Of a stretch of DNA of 64,000 bases, positions 49,516 through 61,052 are shown one piece after another. Both the position numbers and the translations under genes were made by a program. Source of the DNA: Opisthocomus hoazin (taxonomy: Eukaryota > Chordata > Aves > Opisthocomiformes > Opisthocomidae); the NCBI RefSeq assembly GCF_030867145.1, contig NC_134428.1:22237537-22301536 (forward strand), written 5' to 3'. The notes under the pieces were generated by a model that saw only the letters and a program-made list of their open reading frames with translations, searched no databases and had not been told where the DNA came from. Within the stretch, counting starts at the first letter, position 1. Every line of letters begins with the position of its first letter.

Positions 49516-52500
49516 ATGACGGCGAACGGGACGGCGGAGCCGGTGCAGATCCAGTTCGGGCTGATCAACTGCGGCAACAAGTACCTGACGGCGGAGGCTT
49601 TCGGCTTCAAGGTGAACGCCTCGGCCGCCAGCATGAAGAAGAAGCAGATCTGGACGCTGGAGCAGGACGGGGAGGACTCCAGCGCCGTGCTGCTGAAAAG
49701 CCACCTGGGCCGGTACCTGGCAGCCGACAAGGACGGCCGGGTGAGCTGCGACAGCGAGGAGCCGGGGCCCGACTGTCGCTTCTTGGTGGTGGCCCACGGG
49801 GACGGGCGGTGGTCGCTGCAATCCGAGCCCCACCGCCGCTTCTTCGGCGGCACCGAGGACCGCCTCTCCTGCTTCTCCCCCGCCGTCTCGGCAGCCGAGA
49901 AGTGGAGCGTCCACCTGGCCATGCACCCCCAGGCCAACCTCTACAGCCTGGCCCGCAAGCGTTACGCCCACCTGGGCCCCCGCCGTGACGAGCTGGCCGT
50001 GGACCGCGACGTGCCGTGGGGGGTGGACGCCCTCATCACCCTCCTCTTCGTCGAGCAGCGTTACAGCCTGCAGAGCTGCGACCACCGGCTCCTCCGCTCC
50101 GACGGCCGCCTGGTCCCTGCCGCCGAGCCCGGCACCGCCTTCACCCTCGAATTTCGCTGCGGGAAGGTGGCTTTCCGAGACGGGGAGGGTCGCTACCTGG
50201 CCCCCTCGGGGCCCAGCGGCACCCTCAAGGCCGGCAAGAGCGGGAAGGTGGGCAAGGACGAGCTCTTCGCCCTCGAGCAGAGCTGCCCGCAGGTCGTGCT
50301 GCGGGCGGGCAACGACAGGAACGTCTCCACCCGGCAAGGTAGGAGGGGGGGGGACGGACACCCCTCGGCAGGGTCTAAGTCCCCTCGGGCGTCACCTCCG
50401 CGTCCCCCCAGAATCGCCCCCCCCGCAGCACTGACCCGTGGGACACCCCACACCCCCCCCAGCATCCCCTCCCTGCCTGCAGCGGCAGCCCCACAGGGTG
50501 CCCCCCCCTCCAGCCCTCTGCCGTCACCTCCTTAGGGTCCTCTGCCCCCCCCCCCCCGCTTGAACCCCTTCTCGCACGCGTCCCAACACCCCCCCCCGGA
50601 AGTCACCGTCTTCCCAGGGCACCCCCCTGCACCCCGCCAGCATGGCTGCCCATCGTCCCTCCCCCAATCCCTCCAACATCCTCTCCCCCGCACCCCTCCC
50701 CCATCCCTCTCCCTCCCCCATCCCCCCAGCATCGCCTGCCTGGGCCCCCCATCCCCCCAGCATTGACTGGATGGGGGCCCCCCACCCCCCAGCACCCCCA
50801 TCCCCCCAGCATCGCCTGCCTGGAGGCCCCGGGGTGGGGGAGGAATGGTGAGGGGCCTGCCTCGGGGTGCAGGGATGGAGGGGTTGGGGGGGTGGGGGGG
50901 AGCTAGGGGAGGTGGTTGGGGTCTTCCCCCCCCCCGTGCAGGAGGCAGGGCCGCCAACCGTCCCCTTCCTACCTGGGGAGCTCATTGTTCGCCCAGCAAA
51001 GCCTCCCCCAAACTCCCCCCGCGCAGCGCTGAGCCGGAGGTGGGGGTGCCCCCCCCCCCAGCCTTGGCAATCACATCCATAAATGTCACCCAAATGGCTT
51101 CGAGCCGTGCCCTGCATCCCCCCCCGCCCCGCGACGTGCATCCCTCCCCACGGCTTGCGGGGTGCTTGCGGGATGAAGAGGGGGGATCCGCGATGCCGAG
51201 GGTGCACGGCCGGCGCGGGAGCTCCGGGCCCATCCCCGGCGTGCCCGGTCCTGCAGCGCAGCCCGCACCAGCAAGCAGCCAGGAATTCTTTCATTTATTT
51301 TTTTTTGTGTGTGTGTAAATAGAATTTTTCAAGGCTGCGGCTCAGCCCTCGCCCGTGCCCGGGCAGCTCCTTGCAGGCAGCTCCCAGCTTTGCTGCTTTC
51401 CGAGGGCAAACCCAGCGCTGCGAAGGAAAAAAAGGATAAAAAAACCCCCCAAAAAAGCCCGCAAAGCTGAGCAGCGGGGGCTGTTTGCCCAGGCGCAGGG
51501 GTTTGGGGAGGAGGAGGAAGAGGAGGATGGCGGGAGGCTGCGGCAGCGCCGTGGGGGAAGGGCTGCTGCAGCCCTTTGTCACCGGAGATGGGAAAACCAG
51601 CTGGGATGGCGGGGGGATGTGCGGGATGGGGGGGACCCCACGGCGCGGGTGGGAGCTGCTGGCGGACCCGCCGGCTTTGTGTGATTCGAGATGGATGGGG
51701 AAGGGGGGGGGAGTGAGGAGGGGGGCACAAATCTCCCCAGCAACAGGGGGCTCTGGGCTGCGCCCGGCCCCTTCCCAAGTGAAACCCAGCGGGAGGGGGC
51801 TACGCAGGGCTCCACGTCCTCGCTCGCGTCCATTTTGCCCGGCGAAGCCATTTCCACCCGGTTTATCCCACCCCGGCGGTGCGGAGAGCCCGGGAGCTGC
51901 CGTTCTCCGCGGCTCGCCCTCCCGTCTCCCGTCGGGAAACAGCCTCGTCCCAAGGGTACGGAGCAGGCAGCCGAACACCCGCCGTCGGAGGAAGCGGTCG
52001 CAGGCAGCCCTTTCGCCCCCCCCTGCCGCCCCGATACGCGCCACGCTGCCGGCAGATGTGCCGGAGCCCGCCGGGGGTGACGCGGGATGCGGGCAGGGAG
52101 CGGCTGTGGCTCGTGGGAAAAGGCAGCTTGGTCCCGCGTGGGAGCGGGGAGGGAGCGGGGATGGCGGTGGCTGTGTGTGTCCGTCCCCCCCCCCCAGCCC
52201 CGATGGAGGAGCGGGGACCACGGGGCCGTCGCGGTTCCCTTGGCTGGGAGCTGGAGCCGGGACAGCGCTGTCCCACGGGTGCCGAGTCAGCGCCTGGCGT
52301 GGAGCCCGCTCCCCGTCCCCGCGATGGCCGGCGTCACCGTCCCCTCCGCACCAGGGACGCGTGATGCCACCCATCCCCGGGGCGGGGTGCGAGGCCACCC
52401 CACCTCCAGCTGCAGAAGGATGGGGGTCCGTGGGGAGCCCTGGGCTCCATGAGACCCCCCCGTCTCCCTGCTGCACCCCAAAACAGCGCCGAGTCGGGGT

Positions 52501-55500
52501 GCTGCCAGCAGAAAGCGGCCTCCTCCCCTCCTCAATGGCTCCTTTCTCGCCCCGGCTGCGGCAACAAAGGGCCCTTTGTGGGCGCGAGGGTCCCAGGGGC
52601 CGAGCGCTGGCGTCCTCCTGCTCCGCTGAGCCCCCGCCATCCCCCCGCCCGGCCGAGCTCTGCCGCCCGCCGCCCCCACCGCGACGCGGGGCGAGGATGG
52701 GGGGGCTGGGGAGCGGGGCGCTGCGGGGAGGGGGGGGCGAGTGAGCGGTGCGGCGACTCCGTTGGTGCTTGGCTATAGCACAGAGCCGCAGGAGATCCAT
52801 GGGGAAGGAGGGGTGGGTTTTCCAGGAAATCCGTGTCCCACCCCCACCCGTGACCCCCAGCAGAGCAGCCGCACGGTCCCTGCGTGGACAAAAATGTGCT
52901 CGGATTTACAGACGGGTGCGACGTGAGCCCGTCCGAGGGGACAAGGGGTGGGGGGTCCCAGAGCCCCGGGGGGACACTGGAACTGCACAGGCAGAGCTGG
53001 GGGTGCAGCAGGGAGATGGGGGGCTGCTGGGGTGCGGGCACCCGAAACCCTGCCCTGCCGCCTGCGACGGCTGGGGGGCTTTGGGGGGAGCTGCCGGCGC
53101 TCCCTCGGAGGGCGGTGGGCTCCGGGGGGGTTTTCAGGCAGAACCATGGGGTTTTTTTCATGCGTAACCGTGGGTTTTTTGGAAAGGAGACTCTGGGGAG
53201 TCGGAGGATGGGAAAGGCGCAGGCTCCCGGCGCTGGGCAGGCAGCTCCCGGTGCGGGGGGTCTGCTCCCCGTGGGTCCGGGCGCGGGGGGCTGCTCCAGC
53301 CGGCCTGTCCCACCGAATGGCCGTGGTCTCGCCAGCATCCCGGCTCGTAGGACACCCTCCGCGTGAGCTTAACGCAGGGGGAGAGGCTTCTGCACGCTGC
53401 GGGTGCCCTCACGGCGTGGAGGTTGGCGTGGCCGCAGCAAACTGTGCCTTTAGCCAGAGGGGACTCGGTGTTGGGGAGCCCTGGGGGACACACAGTCTTC
53501 AGCCCCCCCCAGCTCCCACCTCCCGCATCAGCATCACCCCCGAGACCCCCGTAGCACACCCATATTGCAGACGGGGAATTCTGGGGGGCCCAAGGGTGCC
53601 TCCACTCCCCCCCCCCCACCATTCCCAAAGCGCCGCCCTGCCACGGCGTGCTCGCCCCCCCCTCCCTCCTCCAGCTGTAATTAGCAGCTTCGTCAAGGTC
53701 AGGCAGAGTCGTGCCGGTTCCAGACTGTAAATTTACTGAGAGCGGTAATTAAAGCCTGATCGGAGCGGCAGGGGCTCGGCCGGGCGCTGTGGGAGACGCC
53801 GGCTCCCTGCAGCCAAAAGCAGGGGGGTGGCTGGACGGACAGCCTGTGTCCCCCACCAGAGGGACACAGGGACATCTCCCCTGGACCCGCCATGGTCCTG
53901 CCGCCTCCGACCCCCCAAACCTCCTGCTCTGGCTGCCTTACAGCCCTTTGAAGCCTCCTTCTTCCCCAGCTGTAATTGCATTCCTTTCCGCTGAGTCGGC
54001 GTAACCCAACCCAGCGCTGGGCTTTCGGGGAGGGGGCGGCGGGAGACCCTCCTGATGCAGGAGACCCTCCTGATGCTGGGCCCTGCAAGGCACTGGGGCG
54101 GGGGGGGGGGGGGGGGGGGAAGCCAAACCTCTGCCCAGCACCGGGAGCGTGCGCAATCGCGCAGCGGTGGGGCCGGGGGAGGCTGGGGGGCTCGCTCTGC
54201 TCCGTAGCCGGGTGTCTCTGGGGGAGAGGGGACGGTGTCGGGAGGCTCCTGGCACTCTGCTCCGTAGCCGGGGGTCTCTGGGGGAGAGGGGACGGTGTCG
54301 GGAGGCTCCTGGCACTCTGCTCCGTAGCCGGGGGTCTCTGGGGGAGAGGGGACGGTGCTGGGAGGCTCCCGGCGCTCCCTGCCTCATCTCTGGCCCATGG
54401 GATCCAGCTCTGCGGCACAAAGCATCCCCCCAGGCTCTGCCCCCCCTCCATCGCCTGCGCATCATCTAAAATCGTGGTGAGGAGGAAACGCCGCTGCCCA
54501 CATCCCCCACGCAAACCACGCCAGCGGCTCTCGCAGCCTTTGGGAGGGGGTGGGCTGCGTCCTCCAGCATCCCCTCCCGCAGCCCAGCCCCTCTCCGTGA
54601 GCCCCCGCAGAGCCCCTCTTCCCCCCTCTCTCGCTCTCGAGAGGGGCCGCAGCCCGGCCAGGGTGCCAAAATCAAAACCAAATGTTCCCACCGCCCGCTG
54701 GCTTGGCCCTGGGAGGTTGGTGGAGGGGGGGGCAACCACACGAGCTGAGGGCTTGGCCAGTGGGGCCGGGGTTGGCAGCCGGGCAGCACCCCTCTGCCCC
54801 AGATACCCTGGGGAGTGAAGCACGGGGGGGGGGCTGTGGAAGGTGCTGGCGGATGCCTGGCAGGAGCAGGGATGCTGCGAGCAGGCGGCCGTGGGACGGT
54901 TTGGGCGTGGGAGAGAAGATTACAGCCAACAAAGCGCAGCCTTCAAAGCCCGATCCCTTGGGGAAAGGCGGGAGCCAGATAGGCAAAGCAGCAGGCGGGT
55001 GCCTGTTTTGGGGGTGCAGATGATGGGGTGATGGAAGCCAGGTAGCTGTGGGCTCCGGGGGAAGGCATCTCTGTTTCCCGGGCCGGTAGCTGGTGGGATG
55101 TGCTGGTGGCTTTCTGGAGCAGGAGGGGCCACCAAGCCTGCAGCCCCCCTTGGCTGCACTCGAGATCCCAGCGGCTGCGGAACGGGGAGGCGTCGCGGGG
55201 CGGAGGAGCGAGGGGCTGAACGCTTCGCCAGCCCCGCGGCCGTGCTCTCGGCTCCAGGGAAAGGCAGATTCGGGCAGGACGCTTTGCCCGCGCGCTTTGT
55301 GTCCCTCCCAGGACCAGGTGCCTGGTTGGACTCCAGCCCATAGCACCCATGGAGCAGGGGAGGGACGCGGGTGCTTTCTGCTCCGAAAAACTCACCCGGT
55401 TCCTCTAAACCGCAGCCCGCATCGCCGTCCGCTCCCGGGCTGCTCTCACTGGTTACGGACCAGTGCCACACTGGTGGTACTGGGGCCCATGTCAGCTCAT

Positions 55501-58104
55501 CCCAGCTGTGCGCAGGCAGGGAGGAGCGGGGCTCAGCACCCCACCCTGGCTCCTTCTGCGAAAGCTGGCTCGGCCGTGCTGCTGTGGCTCCAGGCTACGG
55601 CTTCTGATTCGCATCCCAGAAATATTTTTAGGCGGAAATCCACCGAGCTGGAGAGCTCTGGAGAGGGTTTGGCCCCGCTAGCCCTGACGAAGCAGGTTTG
55701 CTCAGGCTCGGTGCCTGTGGGTGGGTGTGCACGTGGCCGGGGGGACCGGTGGTGGCCCCAGGGCTGTGGCTGGTAGCCCCAGGACCGGCTGCGCCCACCT
55801 CCGAGGCTGCTGGAGCAAACGCTGTCTCTGGTCCCTTTGGTGGACCCTTTGGGTCACCCTGGCTGGCAGAGCTGGGGGACGGGCTGCTGCCGATGGATTT
55901 TTTTGGGAGCCAGGGAAAGGCTTGGCTGCCCCAGGGCTTTCCTGAGCTTCCTCTCCCCGCAAACCTCTCCGCCCCAACGGGCCGTGACAATTTACGGATG
56001 AAGGACGGTGCCACGGTCCTTAAACACGCCGAGAGCTGGGGATTCATAGGTGGTGCGGCAGCCTCTGCTAAAGGATTGAATAACCTGTCACCTGCGGGGA
56101 AAAAATGGCAGCCCTTCTCCGTGTGAAATATCTGAGTCAGGCTTTGCTTGGTGCTCAGCCGTGGTGGAGCTGGAGGGTCCTGAGCTGGAGCTCGTGGCCG
56201 CCTCATCTCGCTCCAGCCCCTCTTTATGGCCTTAATACGTGAGGAGCTGAATGAAAAGCTGGATTTGAACCCAAAATTCTGGAGGACAGCCCTTGTGCAA
56301 GGGATTCAGGGGTCACCAGAGCTCACCCAGGGGAGCAGGAGCCCCTCTCGGTTGGGTTTCCTGGGCTGCCCCCGCACCCAGACCTGCTGGAGGTGGGTTG
56401 GGGTCCCCCTCCCCGCACCCCCACCTCCATCTGTCTCTGCCCCGCAGGGATGGACCTCTCGGCCAACCAAGATGAGGAGGGTGACCAGGAGACCTACCAG
56501 CTGGAGATCAACAAGGAGACCAAGAAATGCGCCTTCAGGACCTACACCGGGAAGTACTGGACCCTCACCTCCAACGGGGGCATCCAGTCCACCGCCTCCA
56601 CAAAGTGAGTCCCCCGGCCCTAGCAGCTCCGGGGCCGTGCCTGGGCTTTGGGGACCCCTCTGCGTCTCCCAGGGGAATCCAAAGGGGATTTTCCAGCCCA
56701 GGCGCTCGCCTCGAAACGCTTCCCAGCGAAGGCAGCCAGTTCCCCGGGGAGCTGGGGCCGGGTCGGGGCTCACCGCCCACGACGCTCGGGAAGTCCCTCG
56801 GGCCATGTAATCCTTCCCGGCTGGCTGGGGCTGTCGAAACGCTTCCCCCCGCAGCTCAGCCCTGCGCTAGCTGAGAGCCGGGCGGAAAACCCGAAAGCGC
56901 GTTTGGCTGCCTGCTGCCCGCAGGGCGAGGGCTGCCCAGCGGGACGGCCGCCGCGGCACGGCTCGTCCCGCAGAAACAAGTGGCATCGGGGCCCCCCCAT
57001 CCAGCCGCAGCCCTTCCCGTCCCAGCGGGGTGGCACCGGCCGGATCCCCGTCCGTCGCATCCCGCCGACCGCCCTCTCCGTCCCGCAGGAACGCCAGCTG
57101 CTATTTTGACATCGAGTGGCGCGACAAGCGCATCACCCTGAAAGCTGCCAACGGCAAGTACGTGACGGCGAAGAAGAACGGGCAGCTGGCGGCCTCCATG
57201 GAGACAGCAGGTAAGGAACCCCCTCAGGGACCCCCGCCCTGCACCGGGGAGGCAGGGGATGCACAAAGTCCCCCCCACCCCCCCCAAACCAGGCTCCTCT
57301 TCCAAGTGATGCTCAAGGATGCAGGCAATGAGTTCTTAACGACCATTTCACGTGGGGTGGAGGGAGAGATGGGGGGGTGAGAAATGGGTGGGGGGCACAG
57401 CCCACACTCCTCACTGCTGCTGCCAGCCGTGGGGTCTGGGCTCTGTCACAGAATTCATAGAATCACAGAATATTCAGGGTTGGAAGGGCCCTCTGTGGGT
57501 CACCCAGCCCAACCCCCCTGCCCAAGCAGGGTCACCCAGAGCAGGCTGCACAGCACCGCGTCCAGGTGGGTCTGGAATATCTCCAGAGAAGGAGACTCCC
57601 CAGGGTCACTCTCACGGCCCCTCTCCCCCCGGTGCAGGCGAGACGGAGCATTTCGTGATGAAGCTGATCAACAGGCCCATCATCGTCCTCCGCGGCGAGC
57701 ACGGCTTCATCGGCTGCCGGAAGGTGACCGGCACCCTGGACTCCAACCGCTCCTCCTACGACGTCTTCCAGCTGGAGTTCAACGACGGCGCCTACAACAT
57801 CAAGGGTGAGTCCCCAGGGGTGGGCACGGGGGGGGAGATGGCCATCGGGGTCCCCGCGGTGGCTCACGGGGCCACCTTGTCACCTCTCCCTCCGCCCGCA
57901 GATGCCACCGGGAAGTACTGGATGGTGGGGAGCGAGTCGTCCGTCACCAGCAGCAGCGACACCCCCGTGGACTTCTTTTTTGAGTTCTGCGACTATAACA
58001 AAGTGGCCATCAAAATCAATGGCAAATACCTGAAGGGCGACCACGCCGGGGTCCTCAAGGCATCCGCCGACGCCATCGATGCCTCCACCCTCTGGGAATA
58101 CTGA
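49516..58104 (+). CDS. FSCN1: FSCN1, fascin-1 actin-bundling protein (complete)
   Basis: Cross-links parallel actin filaments in filopodia and other protrusions. Coding exons are 49516-50338, 56448-56604, 57089-57210, 57638-57805 and 57902-58104, all with GT/AG borders and continuous phase. They sum to 1473 nt, 490 codons plus TGA; human fascin-1 has 493. The protein starts [20 protein letters not shown] and ends STLWEY. By family knowledge it folds as four beta-trefoils of about 120 residues each. Exon 1 encodes the first two and ends at Gly275. Ser39, the PKC site that controls actin binding, is present ([13 protein letters not shown]), as is the NVSTRQ segment corresponding to the second actin-site region. 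The C-terminal trefoils contain [11 protein letters not shown] and [20 protein letters not shown]. Introns are 6109, 484, 427 and 96 bp. No frameshift or lost residue is seen. Confidence 0.99.
50339..56447 (+). other. FSCN1 intron 1
   Basis: A 6.1 kb GC-rich intron. It contains C-rich direct repeats at 50,690-50,822 (catccccccagcatcgcctg occurs twice), a 60-bp tandem repeat at 54,195-54,374, an approximately 18-base G run near 54,101, and two TAATTA-type islands at 53,672-53,756 and 53,968-53,985. AP-1/MAF-like sequence occurs at 55,970-56,150. No other gene is seen; long open frames on the minus strand are compositional. Confidence 0.75.
54195..54374. repeat. 60 bp tandem repeat, three copies
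   Basis: tctgctccgtagccggg starts at 54195, 54255 and 54315. The three units differ by only a few bases, so the array is recent. It is preceded by a G-homopolymer. Confidence 0.97.
57449..57603 (-). mobile_element. CR1 LINE 3' fragment in FSCN1 intron 3
   Basis: Minus-oriented CR1 tail beginning cagaattcatagaatcacag (part of the octamer-type 3' end), then ggttggaagggccctctgtg, and ending in gaatatctccagagaaggag. It stops 34 bases before the first base of FSCN1 exon 4. Confidence 0.94.
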
Positions 58105-60240
58105 TGCACTTTAGCGTACCTCCCGTTGCCAACTTTCCTCTCCTCTCCTCTCTCCTCTGTCCTTTATTTTTTCTTTCATGTTTTGTTTCTCCTCTCTGTA
58201 AAAGCATTTTCAGACCGGCTTGCCCTTCCCTCCCGCCGCAGTCGGTGCGTTATGTGGGAGATGGGGCTCCGTAAACCTCTGTAAGAACTGGAAAAGGGAT
58301 GGGGCAGCCTGCCTGTAGCTTTGTAGAGGGGTCTGTCTCTGTCTCCCCCTCCCCGCCCTCCCCCTGCCCCCTCCAGGTTTGCTGGGCTTGGAAACTGCCC
58401 TACCCCCCCGGCCCGGCCCCCAGCATCACCTTAGGTAGTTTATTTTCCTCCCCTCGATTGAAAAAAGGGAATAAGATCACCTCTGCGCTCGCTTCTGCCA
58501 TATCGGCGCTGGAGTCGCCTCAGTCTGCGCTGCCAGCGTCCCCCGGAGCACCCGTCCCACCTCGCCCCGCTCCGAGCTGGGGCTGAGCGATGGTGCCGGG
58601 CTCCGCCGGCTCCCCCCGGCCCCTCCGGCAGCTTCTCCCTGCTCCTGGCTTTCAGGGACAGGATCCATCCCCAGCTGAGCCCTAAGAGGTGACCTCGCAT
58701 ATCACAGCATCCCCGGGGTCGGGGCTGGCGTGTGCCGGCACGCGTCCCTGCCAGCAAGCCGACCCCCCCCCCCTTTATGTACCTGGAAATGATTTTTTTT
58801 TTAGGGTGATCCCATCTGGAAAGCCTCAGCCTTTCATCTCGTGGAGCCCCGCGCTCCTGGTGTCCCTCTGCCCCTCCGGCCGTGTGCGTCGGGCTCTGGA
58901 GCAGCATCGCAGACCCCGACGGTGGGTCCAGCCCGGCGGGCGCCTGCCCCAGGCTGCTCCCGCTGCTGACGGAGTCGGGGGGAGGCAGAGCGAGCCCAGG
59001 GCAGGGGCTTCATCCAGGCCACCTCCAGCACCCAGCGGGCTTCGGTCCCTGCAGAAGCCCGGCTGGTCGATGCAACCCCCTCCCCGGGTGGTGGCTGGCC
59101 ACAGAAACTGCAGATTTTTGGTTTACAGAATAGAAAAGTTCTTTAGCAAACTTTGCACAGTGATCTTCGCTCAGTACCTTTGGGGTTTCTGGTGTTGGGT
59201 TTGGTCTGGTTTTTTTTTTCCTTCTCATAAAATACTGGAACATCAGATCTGATGCTGAATTAGGAAGGGCCCGTTCCCGCGGGGACCCCCGAGGAGGGCA
59301 GCTCCCGGTCCCGCCGCCTCCGGGGTGCCTGGGCTCGGCTCTCCTGCCCAACCCTACTGGAAAAAAAAAAAAAGAAAAAAAAGAAAAAAAAAAGACCAAA
59401 ACAGTATTTTTGTTAGTCTCTATTTATATATGCTCTCCGTGGCACTGTGTTACCAGCTGTTGTCTGTACTAGGTCTGCATTAGAGTATAACGCTGTTCGT
59501 AATGGGTGACGCTGATGTCTTCGTTAGGGTGTTGAAGGGCACTTTATCCTTCGGGGCCTTCCCGGGGCCGGTATCTGCTCCCTGCCAACCCAACCAAGGA
59601 GCCTTGTCCCCCCGCGCTGGTCCCCGCACACCAAGGGTGCTCGTGGCGTTGCTGCCATGCCGAAACGGGGCCGGTCCCTGCTGCCAGAGGCCTTAAAGCC
59701 ATGAGGAGGGGTCACCCTCCGTGGGAGCTTGGTGCTAACCTCTCCGCTGGAGAGCGAGCCGGCCGCCCCCCGCCATGGGGACAGCCGGCCGGGGTCCCTC
59801 GCTGGCAGGGCATCCCGGCTGGGGCTCTACCTCGGCTCCGCGCTCACATCCACGCCCGCCCGCGATGCCCTCGAAGGACCGAGTGTCTTGATGAAGCCCT
59901 GAGTGACCCTGTGACTCGGCACACACCTTTCGCTGGCCTTCACACCCCCTCCCCTTCCTCCCCGCGTCGCCTCCTCCCCGTCACCCCGTCGCAGTTCGAA
60001 CCATGTAACTCCCACTCCGGCTTCTTCCGTGTGACACTAGGTCAACATCTCTCCTGTCTCCTCTTCTCGGGTGTCGTGACTCTCTGGAAACATCTCACTC
60101 CAAAAACTTAAGTTTTGGGGTTTTTTCAGTTGTTTTTTTTTTTATTATTATTTTTTTTGTAAGTGCCATTTGTATAACTTAAAAAAAAATAGCTTCAAAT
60201 GGAGAAAGATGAATAAAAAAAATAAAACCTGCATTCGGAT
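58105..60240 (+). other. FSCN1: FSCN1 3' untranslated region
   Basis: About 2.1 kb between the TGA and the poly(A) signals, the expected size class for FSCN1. It contains a miR-145 seed match (aactggaa, 58286-58293), a miR-143 seed match (tcatctc, 58834-58840), and an A-rich tract at 59,360-59,400. Its last part (from about 59,400) is AT-rich. Confidence 0.88.
60212..60226 (+). terminator. FSCN1: FSCN1 polyadenylation signals (two AATAAA)
   Basis: gaataaaaaaaataaaacc holds AATAAA at 60212-60217 and again at 60221-60226, preceded by T-rich sequence and followed by a GT-rich stretch (gagtggtggtgtggtctgtc), the usual downstream element. Cleavage is expected near 60,240. Confidence 0.92.
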
Positions 60241-60477
60241 ATGAGTGGTGGTGTGGTCTGTCGGGGCGACCGTGGCTGGGGCTGCAACAGCCTTTCACCA
60301 AGAGGCGCGAGGCTGAGCACGGAGCATTTGGGGCGGCGGAGCCTTCGGGGGCCAGATCGCTTCCCACAGACTGACCTGGCTTCAGAGGGCTCAGGGAAGT
60401 TGGTGGGAACGGTGACCAACAGGGCCATCTCCACCCAGCAGGCTCAGACCCGGAGCTGGCCGGGCGTGAGGTCACCT

Positions 60478-61052
60478 GGAGTGGCCAGCAGGTCGAGGGA
60501 GGTTCTCCTGTCCCTCTGCTCTGCTCTGGTGAGGCCCCATCTGCAGTGCTGTGTCCAGTTCTGGGCTCCCCAGTCCAAGAAAGATGAGGAGCTACTGGAG
60601 AGTCCAGCGGAGGGCTATGAGGATGGTGAGGGGACTGCAGCATCTCTGCTACGAGGAGAGGCTGAGGGAGCTGGGCTTGTTCAGCCTGGAGAAGAGAAGG
60701 CTGAGAAGGGGACCTTAGAAATGCCTACAAATATCTGCAGGGTGGGTGTCAGGAGGACGGGGCCAGACTCTTTCCAGTGGTGCCCAGCGACAGGACAAGG
60801 GGCAACAGGCACAAACTGAAGCAGAGGAAGCTCCAGCTGAACACGAGGAAGAACTTCTTCCCTCTGAGGGTGACGGAGCCCTGGCCCAGGCTGCCCAGGG
60901 AGGCTGTGGAGTCTCCTTCTCTGGAGATATTCCAACCCCCCTGGACGCGGTGCTGTGCAGCCTGCTCTGGGTGACCCTGCTTGGGCAGGGGGTTGGGCTG
61001 GGTGACCCACAGAGGTCCCTGCCAACTCCCACCATGCTGGGATTCTGTGAGA
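60478..61052 (+). mobile_element. CR1 LINE 3' end downstream of FSCN1
   Basis: 5'-truncated CR1 starting gtggccagcaggtcgaggga, with the ORF2 C-terminal region disrupted by small indels (for example a deletion after ctactggagagtcc) and ending gtccctgccaactcccacca-tgctgggattctgtga. Non-autonomous remnant. Confidence 0.94.

Noticed and set aside
49165-50361. 398-codon minus-strand frame opposite FSCN1 exon 1
   Set aside because: Shadow of the strongly GC3-biased fascin coding exon. It has no independent evidence.
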